64,000 bases of DNA from Arthrobacter crystallopoietes (GCF_002849715.1 NZ_CP018865.1:180760-244759), one strand, 5' to 3'; counted from the first letter of the stretch, positions 1 through 9,432 are shown. A program made the numbers and translations. Notes: generated from the sequence alone by a model not told the origin.

Positions 1-381
1 GTGATCATCCCCCGGCCGGACGCCCGTACCCGGACCAACTACCTCAAGTACGTCAGCCGGTCCTCCGAGGACAGACCCTGCGTCGGGGTCGCAGCTTCGC
101 TCTCACTCGATGGCACCGGCCGGTGCCTGGGCGTGGATGTGCAGGTCGCCGGCGCGACGGCGACTCCTTTCAGCGTCCCGTCCGTCCTCCGGGAGTGCGT
201 CGGCGCCGATTCCGGCGATGCGGCCTGGGACCATATCGCCCACTCCTACGCGGAGAGCATCGAACCCATTGACGACGCCCGCGGCTCTGCAGCGTACCGA
301 AAACGTGTGACCGGAATACTGGTCGGCCGGGCGCTGCGGCAGATGAATGACGACTACGTGAACGGAGCGACGAAGCTGTGA
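1..381 (+). CDS. Molybdenum hydroxylase FAD (medium) subunit, C-terminal part
   Basis: Partial gene running in from the left edge; the GTG at base 1 is unlikely to be the true start. The 126 visible residues match the C-terminal domain of the CoxM/XdhB FAD subunit: an RTxYLK-like opening, a central segment on the pattern VxVAGATATPF, and the family ending in which a PxxDxRGSAxYR motif precedes the last helix. This subunit passes electrons from the 2Fe-2S subunit to FAD. Its stop overlaps the next start (GTGA), so it is translationally coupled to the large subunit. The substrate cannot be read from this fragment. Confidence 0.85.
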   Translation: MIIPRPDARTRTNYLKYVSRSSEDRPCVGVAASLSLDGTGRCLGVDVQVAGATATPFSVPSVLRECVGADSGDAAWDHIAHSYAESIEPIDDARGSAAYRKRVTGILVGRALRQMNDDYVNGATKL

Positions 382-2711
382 CTGACCACGCTGTGATCAA
401 CGAGTCCGGGGCCATCAGAGTTGCCCCGGGCTCCAGCATCGGCACCCCGACCGACATGTATGAAGCCCGTTCCCGAGTGGACGGAAGCATCAATTACGCG
501 CTCAATGCCGAAGTTCCGGGCATGGTTCACGCCGCAATCCTGCACAGCACCGTGCCTCATGCCGAAATAATCTCCATCGACGTTGCCGCGGCCGAGCAAC
601 TCAAAGGCGTTGTCGCCGTCCTCACTGCGGCAGACTTCGATGCGCCCGGCGCCCCCAGACGCCACTTCGGACCCGTCATCAACGACCAGCCGGTGATCTG
701 CGGCCGTAAGGTGCGCTTCACCGGTGACCCGGTGGCCGCAGTGGTCGCCGAGACGGTGGAGATCGCGCGGGAAGCCGTCGCACTGATCGAGGTGGAATAC
801 AACGAACTGCCCGTCGTTGCCTCCATCGACGACGCGCTCGACACCGATGCCGTGCATGTGCACGACCGGCCGCCGCGGCCACGGGAACGCAGCTATTCCG
901 ACATCAAGCTCCTGGGCCGGGAGGGCAACGTGTGCACGAAGTTCCAGGTGCGCAAGGGCGACGTCGACCGAGCGTTCGCAGAGGCGGACGTGGTCGTCGA
1001 AGACATCTATCACAGCCCCGCCGTCGAACACGTCACCATGGAACCCCACGTGGTCCTGGCCACCTTCGATCATGGGAAACTGGATGTCCTGACCAGCAGC
1101 CAGGCGCCGTTCGCCGTCCGCGACACGCTGTGTGAAATGTTTAGCCTGCCCGCCTCGAAAGTCCGGGTTACCGTACCTCCCATCGGGGGCGGTTACGGAG
1201 GCAAAACCTATGCCAAGTTCGAACCGATCACCGCGGCCCTGGCCTGGAAGTGCCGCAGGCCGGTGAAACTCGTGCTGACGCGGGAGGAAGAATTTTCCAC
1301 TACGACCAAGCACGCCGCGCGAATCCACATGCGCTCGGCCGTGATGAACGACGGGACCATCATCGGCCGTGACGTCGTCGTATACTTCAACGGCGGAGCC
1401 TATGCCGACATCAGCCCCCGGCTGATCAAGAACGGCGGTTACAGCACGGCGGGGCCGTACAGGATCCCCAACGTCCGGATAGACTCCTACGCGCTCTACA
1501 CCAACCAGGTCCCGGCAGGCGCCTACCGCGGATACGGTGTGTCCCAAGCCGCCTGGGCCTACGAGAGCCAAATGGACCAGATTGCGGCCGCCCTTGGCAT
1601 GGACCCCGTCGAACTGCGGCACAAAAACCTACTGCGGGCCGGCGACGAATTTGCCACCGGCGAGGTCATGACCGAGGCGACCTACGGCGAGCTGCTCGAC
1701 ATGGCCGCCGACGCCGTCTCCTGGTCCGACGGGATCCGGGAAACCGGCTCCTCCGACCGGGTCCGGGCAAAAGGGCTGGCGGTGATCCTGAAATCGACCA
1801 TCACCCCATCGACGACGCATGCAGCTGTACGGCTGGACGCGGATGGGTCCGTCCAAGTACTCACCTCGTCCATTGAGATGGGCCAGGGAGCACACACCGT
1901 GCTGGCCCAGTTCGCGGCTCAGGCCCTGGAGGTGGACATCAGCCACGTCAATGTGACCACCCCTGACACGGCCTATACCCCGTACGACCAAACAACCAGC
2001 TCCAGCCGGACGACCCGTGCCATGGGTGGCGCCGTCACCAAGGCGGCCCACGAAGTCCGCGACAAGCTCTTCGAACGCGCGGCGCCGCTGCTGGGCGTGA
2101 CCGGAGACAAGCTGCGGCTGCACCAAGGAAGGGTCGAGGTCATTGACGTGCCGGAAACCAGCCTCAGCATCGAGGAGGTCTTCCAGGAAACGCGAGTAGG
2201 CAGCATTCTCGGTGAGGGCGAGGTGATCACTTCGGGTGGCCTGGATCCCGAGACAGGACAGGGGCTGGCCAGCGACCACTGGCACCAAGGAAGCGCCGCC
2301 GTGGAGCTCGAGGTCGATCTGGGCACCGGAAAGGTGTACCTCAACCATGTGTATGCCGCGGCGCACGCCGGGACGGTGATCAATCCCAAGCTGGCACGGC
2401 TGCAGATGCATGGCAGCGTCGTCTTCGGCATCGGTCATGCGCTGTATGAGGAGTTAATCTTCGAGGACGGCATGCTCACAAACCCCAACTTGTCCGACTA
2501 CGCGATTACGACCATGGGAGACATGCCGCACACCCTTGAGATCGACCTGCTCGAGGACGAAGGCGCCTCAACCATTCACGGCCTTGGCGAGACGGTGCTG
2601 CCGCCGGTGATCGCAGCAATAGGCAACGCGGTCGCCAACGCCACCGGCCACCGCGTACGGCGGCTCCCCATCACGCCCGAACGAGTTATTGAAGCCATGG
2701 AGGCACGATGA
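378..2711 (+). CDS. Molybdenum hydroxylase large subunit (xanthine dehydrogenase/CoxL family)
   Basis: A 777-residue protein of normal family length that carries the molybdopterin-cytosine (or related) cofactor and the substrate site. Visible motifs include GGGYGGK near residue 275, AYRGYG near 380, the cofactor-binding MGQGAHT segment near 500, and GLGE near residue 734, where the catalytic glutamate of the family lies. It lacks the CO-dehydrogenase active-site loop AYRCSFR, so it is a hydroxylase of an organic, probably N-heterocyclic, substrate rather than a CO dehydrogenase. GTG start overlaps the preceding stop; its own stop overlaps the next ATG. Confidence 0.93.
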   Translation: MTDHAVINESGAIRVAPGSSIGTPTDMYEARSRVDGSINYALNAEVPGMVHAAILHSTVPHAEIISIDVAAAEQLKGVVAVLTAADFDAPGAPRRHFGPVINDQPVICGRKVRFTGDPVAAVVAETVEIAREAVALIEVEYNELPVVASIDDALDTDAVHVHDRPPRPRERSYSDIKLLGREGNVCTKFQVRKGDVDRAFAEADVVVEDIYHSPAVEHVTMEPHVVLATFDHGKLDVLTSSQAPFAVRDTLCEMFSLPASKVRVTVPPIGGGYGGKTYAKFEPITAALAWKCRRPVKLVLTREEEFSTTTKHAARIHMRSAVMNDGTIIGRDVVVYFNGGAYADISPRLIKNGGYSTAGPYRIPNVRIDSYALYTNQVPAGAYRGYGVSQAAWAYESQMDQIAAALGMDPVELRHKNLLRAGDEFATGEVMTEATYGELLDMAADAVSWSDGIRETGSSDRVRAKGLAVILKSTITPSTTHAAVRLDADGSVQVLTSSIEMGQGAHTVLAQFAAQALEVDISHVNVTTPDTAYTPYDQTTSSSRTTRAMGGAVTKAAHEVRDKLFERAAPLLGVTGDKLRLHQGRVEVIDVPETSLSIEEVFQETRVGSILGEGEVITSGGLDPETGQGLASDHWHQGSAAVELEVDLGTGKVYLNHVYAAAHAGTVINPKLARLQMHGSVVFGIGHALYEELIFEDGMLTNPNLSDYAITTMGDMPHTLEIDLLEDEGASTIHGLGETVLPPVIAAIGNAVANATGHRVRRLPITPERVIEAMEAR

Positions 2712-3226
2712 ATGAAATGAATGAGGAGATCTCGGTAACTTGTCGGATAAACGGGGAGGACGTAGCGTTGCACGGCGACCCCGCCGGTTCGACAGTATCG
2801 GTGCTGAGGGCACGCGGGCTGTTCGGAGTGAGGGAAACCTGCGGTTTGGGTGTCTGCGGCACCTGCACCGTGCTGCTCAATGGCGAACCGGTGAGCAGCT
2901 GCATCCTGCCGATGTATGCCCTGGATGGCGGTACGATCCGGACGGTGGAGGGTGCCGCATCCGGAGACACGCTCAGCGCACTCCAGCAGCAGTTCATCGA
3001 GTCCCAGGCCTTCCAGTGTTCGTTCTGCACGCCGGGATTCCTGGCCAGCGCCCAGGCCCTGCTCGACCAGACCGAGGGCGAACTGACACGCGAGCAGGTC
3101 GAGAGCGGGTTGCAGGGCCACCTGTGCCGTTGCGGCTCCTACGAAGCCATCAGTGAGGCAGTCCGCATCTGCAGCCGCAACCGCGGCTGCGCCGCGGACG
3201 CATCGACCGGGTGCCCGGCGTCCTGA
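2708..3226 (+). CDS. Molybdenum hydroxylase 2Fe-2S (small) subunit
   Basis: A 172-residue iron-sulfur subunit. The N-terminal plant-ferredoxin-type cluster is seen as CGLGVCGTC followed by a fourth Cys in VSSC; the C-terminal cluster as CSFCTPG and CRCGSYEA. It relays electrons from the Mo site to FAD. ATGA overlap with the large-subunit gene gives the order medium-large-small. About 15 C-terminal residues rich in Ala and Arg follow the second cluster. Confidence 0.94.
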   Translation: MNEMNEEISVTCRINGEDVALHGDPAGSTVSVLRARGLFGVRETCGLGVCGTCTVLLNGEPVSSCILPMYALDGGTIRTVEGAASGDTLSALQQQFIESQAFQCSFCTPGFLASAQALLDQTEGELTREQVESGLQGHLCRCGSYEAISEAVRICSRNRGCAADASTGCPAS

Positions 3227-3245
3227 ACCGGCGAAGGGAAGCGCG

Positions 3246-4184
3246 ATGACCTGGGCCCATGAACGGCCGTTTGCCCCGATCCATGACCGCCTGCCGTACG
3301 ACGCCATCGTCGACCGCCCGGCCCCGCGGTGGCCGGGCGGTGCCCGACTGGCGGTCTGGGTCGTGCCGAACATCGAGCATTACGAGTACCTGCCCCCGGC
3401 CGGCGCGGTGGACCCCTACCCGCGCACGCCGCATCCGGATGTTCGAAAGTACACGTATCACGACTACGGCAACCGGGTCGGGTTCTGGCGAATGCTGGAG
3501 GTTCTCGACCGGTATGAGATCCCCTGCACGACATCCCTCAACGTTGCGGTCCTCGATCACTACCCGGCGATCGCCGAGGCCATGTCCGAGCGGGGTTGGG
3601 ACCACATGAGCCACGGACTCTACAACACCCGTTATCTGACAGGAATGGGCGAGACCGCCGAGCGGTCCTTCCTGGAGGACTGCAATGCCGTGCTGCGCCG
3701 GCACACGGGCCGCAGCTTTTCCGGCATGCTGGGACCGAACATTACCGGCAATGCGTGGACGCCCGACCTGATGGCCGAGCTCGGCATGACCTTTCATGCC
3801 GATTGGGTGCATGACGAGCGGCCAGCCCCGCTCCTCACCCGGTCCGGCGGCCCGCTGGTCGCGCTGCCGTATACTTACGCGCTCAACGACGCGCCTCTGC
3901 TGATGCGGTCGCACGTCGAAGGGCCCGACTATGCCGGATACCTGACAGCCCAGTTCGACGAGCTCTACGAACGGGACGAGAACTGCGGACGGATGATGTG
4001 TCTGTCATTGCACCCCTTTACGATCGGTCAACCGCACCGCGCCGGCCACTTCGACCGTGTCCTGGCCCATCTGCGCGCACATGACGGCGTATGGATCGCA
4101 ACGGCGTCGGACATCGTCGACCACTACCTCCGGACCTCCTACGCACACGACCTGCAACGTGCGACCGAGGCGGTATGTGCATGA
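3246..4184 (+). CDS. Polysaccharide deacetylase-family amidohydrolase (PuuE/allantoinase-like)
   Basis: A 312-residue NodB-fold hydrolase most like cofactor-light PuuE-type allantoinases. The ATG at 3246 is chosen because GAAGGGA lies just upstream; an upstream GTG would overlap the Fe-S gene. Seen in the sequence: a DYGNRVGFWRML entry segment, SHGLYNTRYL carrying the candidate metal/catalytic histidine, and a late CLSLHPF motif. The family hydrolyses cyclic or linear C-N bonds (allantoin and relatives). In this operon it probably opens or trims the product of the Mo hydroxylase. The exact substrate is unknown. Confidence 0.85.
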   Translation: MTWAHERPFAPIHDRLPYDAIVDRPAPRWPGGARLAVWVVPNIEHYEYLPPAGAVDPYPRTPHPDVRKYTYHDYGNRVGFWRMLEVLDRYEIPCTTSLNVAVLDHYPAIAEAMSERGWDHMSHGLYNTRYLTGMGETAERSFLEDCNAVLRRHTGRSFSGMLGPNITGNAWTPDLMAELGMTFHADWVHDERPAPLLTRSGGPLVALPYTYALNDAPLLMRSHVEGPDYAGYLTAQFDELYERDENCGRMMCLSLHPFTIGQPHRAGHFDRVLAHLRAHDGVWIATASDIVDHYLRTSYAHDLQRATEAVCA

Positions 4185-5110
4185 ACGCGCACGGACTCAA
4201 CGTTGTCCGGCCGCCGCTGGCAGCCGAGCCTGGCTACGACCATGGCTGGTTCCCCTACACTCCGCTCCCAACCAGGCGCCTGAACCATTGGCCGAACGGT
4301 TCAGGGCTGGCGTTGAGCATCATCTTGGATGTACGTGCGGCGGAGTGGGAGGACCCTGCACCAGCCGTCGGAGTGCCAGGCGGCCGCGGACCCGCGCCCT
4401 ACCCGGATTTTCCCCGCATGTCCCACCTTGAGTTCGGGCATCGTGTCGGGCTGTTCCGGCTGGCGTCCATCTGCGGAGAGGCCGGGATTCCGTGGGCTGC
4501 TGCCCTCGACGTCCTCACCGCCGAGCGCTATCCGCGGGTGCTCTCGCTGCTACAGGAACAGGCTGCCGAGATTCTGTCAGGCGGTTTGAGTTCCAGCAGG
4601 GCTATCAGCAGCCTGATGTCAGAGGCAGAGGAGAACGACTATATCGCCCAGACCCTCAACCGGCTCGAGCGTGTAACCGGCTCAAGGCCGCGCGGCTGGA
4701 TGAGCCCGCAGGGATCACAGTCCTTCCGCACGCCCGGGCTGCTGGGGCGCAACGGTGTCGCCTACGTCGCCGACTGGGCCAATGACGAACAGCCGTACGC
4801 CGTTACGGGTGCAGGTGACCTGTGGAGCCTGCCGGTGTCCTGGGAGCTCAGCGACCTGTCCGCGATGTTCATGCGGGGCCTCGGACCAGGATCCTACACC
4901 GGCGCCGTCCTCGAAGCCGTCGACGTCCTAGCCGCAGAAAGCCAAAGCTTGCCCCGGATGCTGTGCCTGCACCTGCACCCCTGGCTGAGCGGAGAGCCCT
5001 TCCGGGCACGCGCCGTCCGCGGACTCCTGGTGCAGCTTGCGGCCCGGGACGACATCTGGTGGACAACCCCCTCGGCCATCGTCGAGCACGGCCGGAGCGG
5101 GGCGCAATGA
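4181..5110 (+). CDS. Second polysaccharide deacetylase-family protein, divergent paralogue
   Basis: A 309-residue paralogue of the preceding gene, coupled by an ATGA overlap (start 4181; an in-frame ATG at 4175 is an alternative). It keeps the fold landmarks (FGHRVGLFRL, GSRPRGWMSP, CLHLHPW), but where the first protein has SHGLYNTR this one reads SGGLSSSR, so the histidine is gone. It may be a non-catalytic partner forming a hetero-oligomer, or an enzyme using different residues. Placement directly after the active-looking copy supports a joint role. Confidence 0.8.
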   Translation: MNAHGLNVVRPPLAAEPGYDHGWFPYTPLPTRRLNHWPNGSGLALSIILDVRAAEWEDPAPAVGVPGGRGPAPYPDFPRMSHLEFGHRVGLFRLASICGEAGIPWAAALDVLTAERYPRVLSLLQEQAAEILSGGLSSSRAISSLMSEAEENDYIAQTLNRLERVTGSRPRGWMSPQGSQSFRTPGLLGRNGVAYVADWANDEQPYAVTGAGDLWSLPVSWELSDLSAMFMRGLGPGSYTGAVLEAVDVLAAESQSLPRMLCLHLHPWLSGEPFRARAVRGLLVQLAARDDIWWTTPSAIVEHGRSGAQ

Positions 5111-6102
5111 GCAAGCTACCCCGCGTCGCGCTGCTCTCCACCGGCGGGACGATAGACGCGCTCGGGGCATCCCGCCTCGACCTGGCCTGGTACACGGAAA
5201 CGAAGAACAGGCTGCCAGACGGAGCCCTCGTGGCCGCGCTGCCAGAACTTAAAACGGTTGCCGATGTCATCCAGGTACCCTTTGCGCGCATGCCAAGCTA
5301 CGCATTGTCCACGGAGGACTGGTCGCTGCTCGCGACAACGGTCCAGCAACTCGCAGCCAGCGGCACGTTCGACGGCATTGTAGTCACCCACGGAACGAAC
5401 ACCCTCGAGGAAACCGCCTTTCTGCTGAGCCTAACGCTCAGCACCACCATCCCGATCGTACTGGTCGGAGCCATGCGCCCGGCGAACGGCCTGGGCAGCG
5501 ACGGCATGATCAACCTGTTACAAGCAGTGCGTCTTGCCGCTTCGAAACCTGCCCGGGGGCAAGGGGTCCTGGTGCTGATCAACGACACAGTCTTCGCGGC
5601 CCGCGACGTCACCAAGTCCGCGACCTTCCGGGTTAACGCGTTCGCGGCACCCGGGCTCGGACCGCTGGGCCATGTGGATGCCGACGGCGAAATCCGGCTC
5701 ACCCGCCGGCATGCCACCAACGCCGTCCCGGCCTTCGCCATCGAGGACATCGCCCGGATGCCCAGGGTTGACGTCGTTGTCTCATACGTCGGCGCCGACG
5801 GAGTCCTGATCAAGGCTGCGGTTGCCGCCGGGGCGCGCGCCATCGTCAGCGCCGGCACGGGCGCGGGACGTCCCACGCCTGCCGAGAGTGCCGCATTGAA
5901 CGAAGCAGCGGCCGGAGGCGTCGTAGTATGCCAGGGCACCCGCGTGGCGTCCGGACGCGTCTCGCGCTCTCCTGCCATGAAAGCCGCAGGCCGGGTGGTT
6001 GCCCCCGCCATGGCTCCCTGGCAGGCGCGGATAGCCCTGGCCCTAGCGGTCCAACACACCACGGACAGCGAGGCGATCCAAATCACTCTGGACGCCCTCT
6101 GA
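5107..6102 (+). CDS. Asparaginase-family amidase
   Basis: A 331-residue protein of the type I/II L-asparaginase fold. Both threonine active-site signatures are present: STGGTIDA near residue 12 and VTHGTNTLEETA near residue 90. The ATG at 5107 overlaps the upstream stop (ATGA). No signal peptide, so cytoplasmic. In this operon it may release ammonia from an amide made during ring breakdown rather than act on asparagine, but that is inference from context. Confidence 0.9.
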   Translation: MSKLPRVALLSTGGTIDALGASRLDLAWYTETKNRLPDGALVAALPELKTVADVIQVPFARMPSYALSTEDWSLLATTVQQLAASGTFDGIVVTHGTNTLEETAFLLSLTLSTTIPIVLVGAMRPANGLGSDGMINLLQAVRLAASKPARGQGVLVLINDTVFAARDVTKSATFRVNAFAAPGLGPLGHVDADGEIRLTRRHATNAVPAFAIEDIARMPRVDVVVSYVGADGVLIKAAVAAGARAIVSAGTGAGRPTPAESAALNEAAAGGVVVCQGTRVASGRVSRSPAMKAAGRVVAPAMAPWQARIALALAVQHTTDSEAIQITLDAL

Positions 6103-6128
6103 ATACATAGATATGCTGGTTAATACCG

Positions 6129-6138
6129 TTGTATACAA
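6129..6138. promoter_or_regulatory. Palindrome TTGTATACAA upstream of coxG-like gene
   Basis: Perfect 10-bp palindrome in the only sizeable gap (51 bp) inside the first part of this operon. Its GTATAC core resembles operators of GntR-family regulators. It lies 15 bases before the next ATG, between AT-rich sequence (aatacatagatatg) and the RBS AGGAG. No GntR gene is in the window, so the regulator is unknown. Confidence 0.4.
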
Positions 6139-6153
6139 ATTGTCAGGAGCGCT

Positions 6154-6744
6154 ATGCAAATCGAAACAGAATTCACCATTGCCGCATCCCACGACCTGGT
6201 ATGGGGCTACCTGCTGCGCACCGAGGAAGTCGTGGAGTGCATCCCGGGCGCCCAAATCGATGAGAAGATCTCGGACGACGAGTACCGGGGCCATGTCACC
6301 ATCAAGCTGGGACCTCTCGCACTGAGCTTGGAAGGCATTGCCACGATCAACGAGCGCGACCACGAGCAGAAAGTGCTCGTCATCTCGGGCAAGGCCAAGG
6401 ACCGTCGGGGCCGCGGCGCTACGGATGCCTCCGTCACGGCCCGGGTCCATCCGGCCTCCGAAGGCTCCACCCGGGTTTCCATCGTGTCCGACCTGCGCGT
6501 CAGCGGCAAGATCGCCCAGTTCGGGCGCGGCGTGATGAAGGATGTGTCGCAACGCCTTGCCGAGGAATTCGCCCGCAACCTTGAGGCACGCATATCCGCT
6601 GAATCCGCACCCGGCGGCCAACCAGGCGGCGATGCACCGGCAACAGCTGCCGCCCCCGCCCAAGCCATCGGCGGCATTGGTTTGATGGTCGGGGCGCTCA
6701 CCCGCTCTGCCGGCCGCAGCGTATTCGGCCGTGACAAAAGCTGA
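6154..6744 (+). CDS. CoxG-family SRPBCC protein
   Basis: A 196-residue START/SRPBCC-fold protein of the carbon monoxide dehydrogenase subunit G family. Typical features are the N-terminal FTIAASHDLVWGYL segment, the CIPGAQI motif, and a GRGxxxDVSQRLAEEF stretch near residue 130; an Ala/Pro-rich linker and a hydrophobic C-terminus follow. In the Oligotropha CO dehydrogenase system CoxG is linked to membrane recruitment of the molybdoenzyme. RBS CAGGAG precedes the ATG. Confidence 0.87.
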   Translation: MQIETEFTIAASHDLVWGYLLRTEEVVECIPGAQIDEKISDDEYRGHVTIKLGPLALSLEGIATINERDHEQKVLVISGKAKDRRGRGATDASVTARVHPASEGSTRVSIVSDLRVSGKIAQFGRGVMKDVSQRLAEEFARNLEARISAESAPGGQPGGDAPATAAAPAQAIGGIGLMVGALTRSAGRSVFGRDKS

Positions 6745-6778
6745 CCGCGACTTCAGGGGACCAAAGGACAGGACGACG

Positions 6779-8434
6779 ATGATCAATCGAATGCTGACAC
6801 GCCTTGACATGCCTCAGGCGCGTGAATATTACGACGCCGGCTACTGGCAGGACCAGACAATTTATGCCCGCGCGCGGGTTGCGGCATCCTGCAACCCCGA
6901 CAAGGTGGCGGTGCTGGAACGCTCGCGCACCACCAGCTACCGTTGCCTGCTGGACGCTGCAGACCGGCTCGCCGGTCATCTCGCCGACGCCGGCCTGCAA
7001 AGCGGCGACCGCGTCGCCATCTGGCTGCCCAGCCGGGCCGAAGTGGCCGCAGCACTGCTGGCCTGCTCACGCAACGGATACATTGCCTGCCCGTCACTGC
7101 ACCGCGACCACACTGTGGGAGACATTGTTGCGCTGGCCCAGCGGATGGGTGCCAAGGCCTTCATCGGTCAGCCCAACTACGGCGCCGACAGCGACCGCGC
7201 CGACATCTTCTCCCGCCTGAACGAGGTCGAAACCCTCCGGATGCACATTCGCCTTGAACCCGCCGGCTCAAACGGCACCCTTTTCCCTGATATTCCAGCG
7301 GACGCACCCGACGGCGCGCCCCACCACGATCCCGAAGCAATCGTCTATCTGGCTTTCACCTCCGGCACCACAGGCCGGCCCAAGGGCGTCATGCACTCCA
7401 GCAACACGCTGCTGGCACCGGTGCGCGCCCTGGCCCGTGACTGGAACCTCGACGACGACATGGTGATCTACTCCCTCTCACCCCTGAGCCACAACCTGGG
7501 GTTCGGCGCTATGCTGCTGGCCCTGACCGGGGGAGGCACATTGGTGGCTCACGATCTGGCGCGCGGGCAAAGCGTGGCCCGGCGCATCGCCGAGACCGGC
7601 GCCACGTTTGTCTTCGGCGTGCCGACCCATGCCATCGATCTGCTGACCGAGCTGGAACGCGGCGATGTCGTCTCACTGCCAAAGCTCAAGGGATTCCGGA
7701 TTTCCGGCGCCGCTATCCCAACCGATGTCGCCGAACGCCTCATCGCCGTCGGAGTCGTCCCGCAAAGCGGCTACGGCATGACCGAAGCCGGCTCCCACCA
7801 CTACACCCTCCCCGAGGACGACCCCGCCCTCATCGTCGCCAGCTCAGGACGGCCCTATCGCGGGCACGAAGCCCGGATAATCTCCGGCGACGACGCCTCG
7901 GTCGAACTCCCCGCGGGCACAGTCGGACAGATCGCCGGGCGGGGACCGAGCGTCATGCTCGGCTACTTTGACGATCAGCTCTCGACCGAGTCCGCGTTCA
8001 CATCCGACGGCTGGTTCCTGACCGGCGATTTGGGTTGGGCCGACGAGCAGGGCAACATTCATATCACCGGACGCAAGAAAGACGTCATCATCCGGGGAGG
8101 ACACAATATCTTCCCGGCCAAGATTGAAAACCTGGCCTCACGGTTTGAGGCGGTCGGCAGGGCCGCGGCCATCCCGATACCCGACAAGCGGCTCGGCGAA
8201 CGTGTCTGCCTCGTGGTCACCCGCGCCGGGCAGTCCGATCCCGCCCCCGACGCCCTGTTGGAGTTTCTCGACCAGCAGGGATTATCCAAATACGACATGC
8301 CCGAATACCTGCAGATCGTCGAGTCCATTCCGCTCCTGCCCTCCGGCAAGCTCGACAAGCGCCGGCTGAGCGCGCAACTCGAAGCCGGCGAAATAACACC
8401 CAACCCGATCCGGTTCACGGCGGCAGCCCGGTGA
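6779..8434 (+). CDS. AMP-dependent acyl-CoA synthetase/ligase
   Basis: A 551-residue ANL-superfamily enzyme that activates a carboxylate as acyl-AMP and then acyl-CoA. Motifs: the P-loop-like FTSGTTGRPKGVM near residue 200, YGMTEAG near 335, TGDLGW and GRKKDVIIRGG near 420-440, and the C-terminal lysine in LPSGKLDKRRL. The ATG at 6779 is chosen because of AGGACAGGACG upstream; an in-frame GTG at 6731 would overlap coxG by 14 bases. It probably acts on the carboxylate left after ring oxidation and hydrolysis. Confidence 0.9.
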   Translation: MINRMLTRLDMPQAREYYDAGYWQDQTIYARARVAASCNPDKVAVLERSRTTSYRCLLDAADRLAGHLADAGLQSGDRVAIWLPSRAEVAAALLACSRNGYIACPSLHRDHTVGDIVALAQRMGAKAFIGQPNYGADSDRADIFSRLNEVETLRMHIRLEPAGSNGTLFPDIPADAPDGAPHHDPEAIVYLAFTSGTTGRPKGVMHSSNTLLAPVRALARDWNLDDDMVIYSLSPLSHNLGFGAMLLALTGGGTLVAHDLARGQSVARRIAETGATFVFGVPTHAIDLLTELERGDVVSLPKLKGFRISGAAIPTDVAERLIAVGVVPQSGYGMTEAGSHHYTLPEDDPALIVASSGRPYRGHEARIISGDDASVELPAGTVGQIAGRGPSVMLGYFDDQLSTESAFTSDGWFLTGDLGWADEQGNIHITGRKKDVIIRGGHNIFPAKIENLASRFEAVGRAAAIPIPDKRLGERVCLVVTRAGQSDPAPDALLEFLDQQGLSKYDMPEYLQIVESIPLLPSGKLDKRRLSAQLEAGEITPNPIRFTAAAR

Positions 8435-9432
8435 GCGCCCGCATGCGCGCAGTCCAGATCCACTCATTCGGCGACCTCGACACGGCCGGTCTCGAATCGG
8501 TGGACGTGCCGCTCCCTGCTGAGAACGAGGTCGTGATAGACGTAGCCGCCGCGCCGGTCAACTACGTTGACCTCGTCACCATGCGCGGTGCCTACCAGTT
8601 CCGTCCGACCCTGCCCTACACCCCCGGCAAGGGCCCGGCCGGACATGTCAGCGCCGTCGGGGCCGATGTCCACCACCTCAAAGTCGGCGACAGAGTACTC
8701 GGCATGGCTGAATACGGCGGCTACGCCGAGAAATGCGTGGTCCGCGGCGACCAGGCCTACCTGCTGCCGGACGCTGTCGGTTTCCACGAGGCGGCCACAA
8801 TGTCGCTCGCGTTCGACACGGCGTGGATGAGCCTGGTGGACCGCGGCCGACTAGCACCGGGCGATTCGGTGCTCGTGCTCGGCGCCACCGGCGCGGTAGG
8901 AGGAGCAGCGCTGCAGCTCGCCAAGGCACTCGGAGCCAGCACTGTACTGGCCGGAATTTCAAAACCCTCCCAGTTTGCGGAGCTGACACCGCTCGGTGCC
9001 GACGATTTCGTCGTACAGTCGGGACCGGACCTGCGCAACAGCCTCCGGGACCGTGTACTTGAGCTGACTTCCGGACGCGGTGTCGACGTTGTCATTGACG
9101 CCATCGGTGGCGACGCCTTCGACGGGGCAGTCCGGGCGGTGGCCTGGCGCGGCCGCCTCGTCATTGTGGGTTTCGCCGCGGGACGCATCCCGACGCTGAA
9201 AATGAACTACCCGATGCTCAAGAACATCGAAGTGTCGGGGATCCAGATCAGCGACTACCGCAAACGCGCGCCGGACATGATGGCAAAGTGTTTCCAAAGC
9301 ATTTTCGATCTGTACTCGCAGGGACGCCTGACAGCGCCCGGCGCCAAGCTCTTCGCCCTTGAGGACTGGCGGGAAGCGCTCGAACTGCTGAACAGCCGAT
9401 CCACGCGCTCCCGCCTCATTCTGACGCCCTGA
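8431..9432 (+). CDS. NADPH:quinone oxidoreductase-type (zinc-free MDR) dehydrogenase
   Basis: A 333-residue medium-chain dehydrogenase/reductase. It has the N-terminal GroES-like domain (TPGKGPAGHVSAVG near residue 67), the NADP-binding GATGAVGGAALQLAKALG near residue 150, and a VDVVIDAIGG core. No structural zinc cysteines are seen, which is typical of quinone oxidoreductase or crotonyl-CoA-type members. GTGA overlap with the ligase gene suggests it reduces or oxidises the CoA-activated intermediate. Confidence 0.88.
   Translation: MSARMRAVQIHSFGDLDTAGLESVDVPLPAENEVVIDVAAAPVNYVDLVTMRGAYQFRPTLPYTPGKGPAGHVSAVGADVHHLKVGDRVLGMAEYGGYAEKCVVRGDQAYLLPDAVGFHEAATMSLAFDTAWMSLVDRGRLAPGDSVLVLGATGAVGGAALQLAKALGASTVLAGISKPSQFAELTPLGADDFVVQSGPDLRNSLRDRVLELTSGRGVDVVIDAIGGDAFDGAVRAVAWRGRLVIVGFAAGRIPTLKMNYPMLKNIEVSGIQISDYRKRAPDMMAKCFQSIFDLYSQGRLTAPGAKLFALEDWREALELLNSRSTRSRLILTP

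Noticed and set aside
354..1622. 422-codon minus-strand frame opposite the Mo-hydroxylase large subunit
   Set aside because: It is a shadow of a gene with clear family motifs; its translation is Gly/Val/His-rich with no domain.
378..3226. Carbon monoxide dehydrogenase assignment for the Mo hydroxylase
   Set aside because: The large subunit lacks the AYRCSFR active-site loop of form I CO dehydrogenase.
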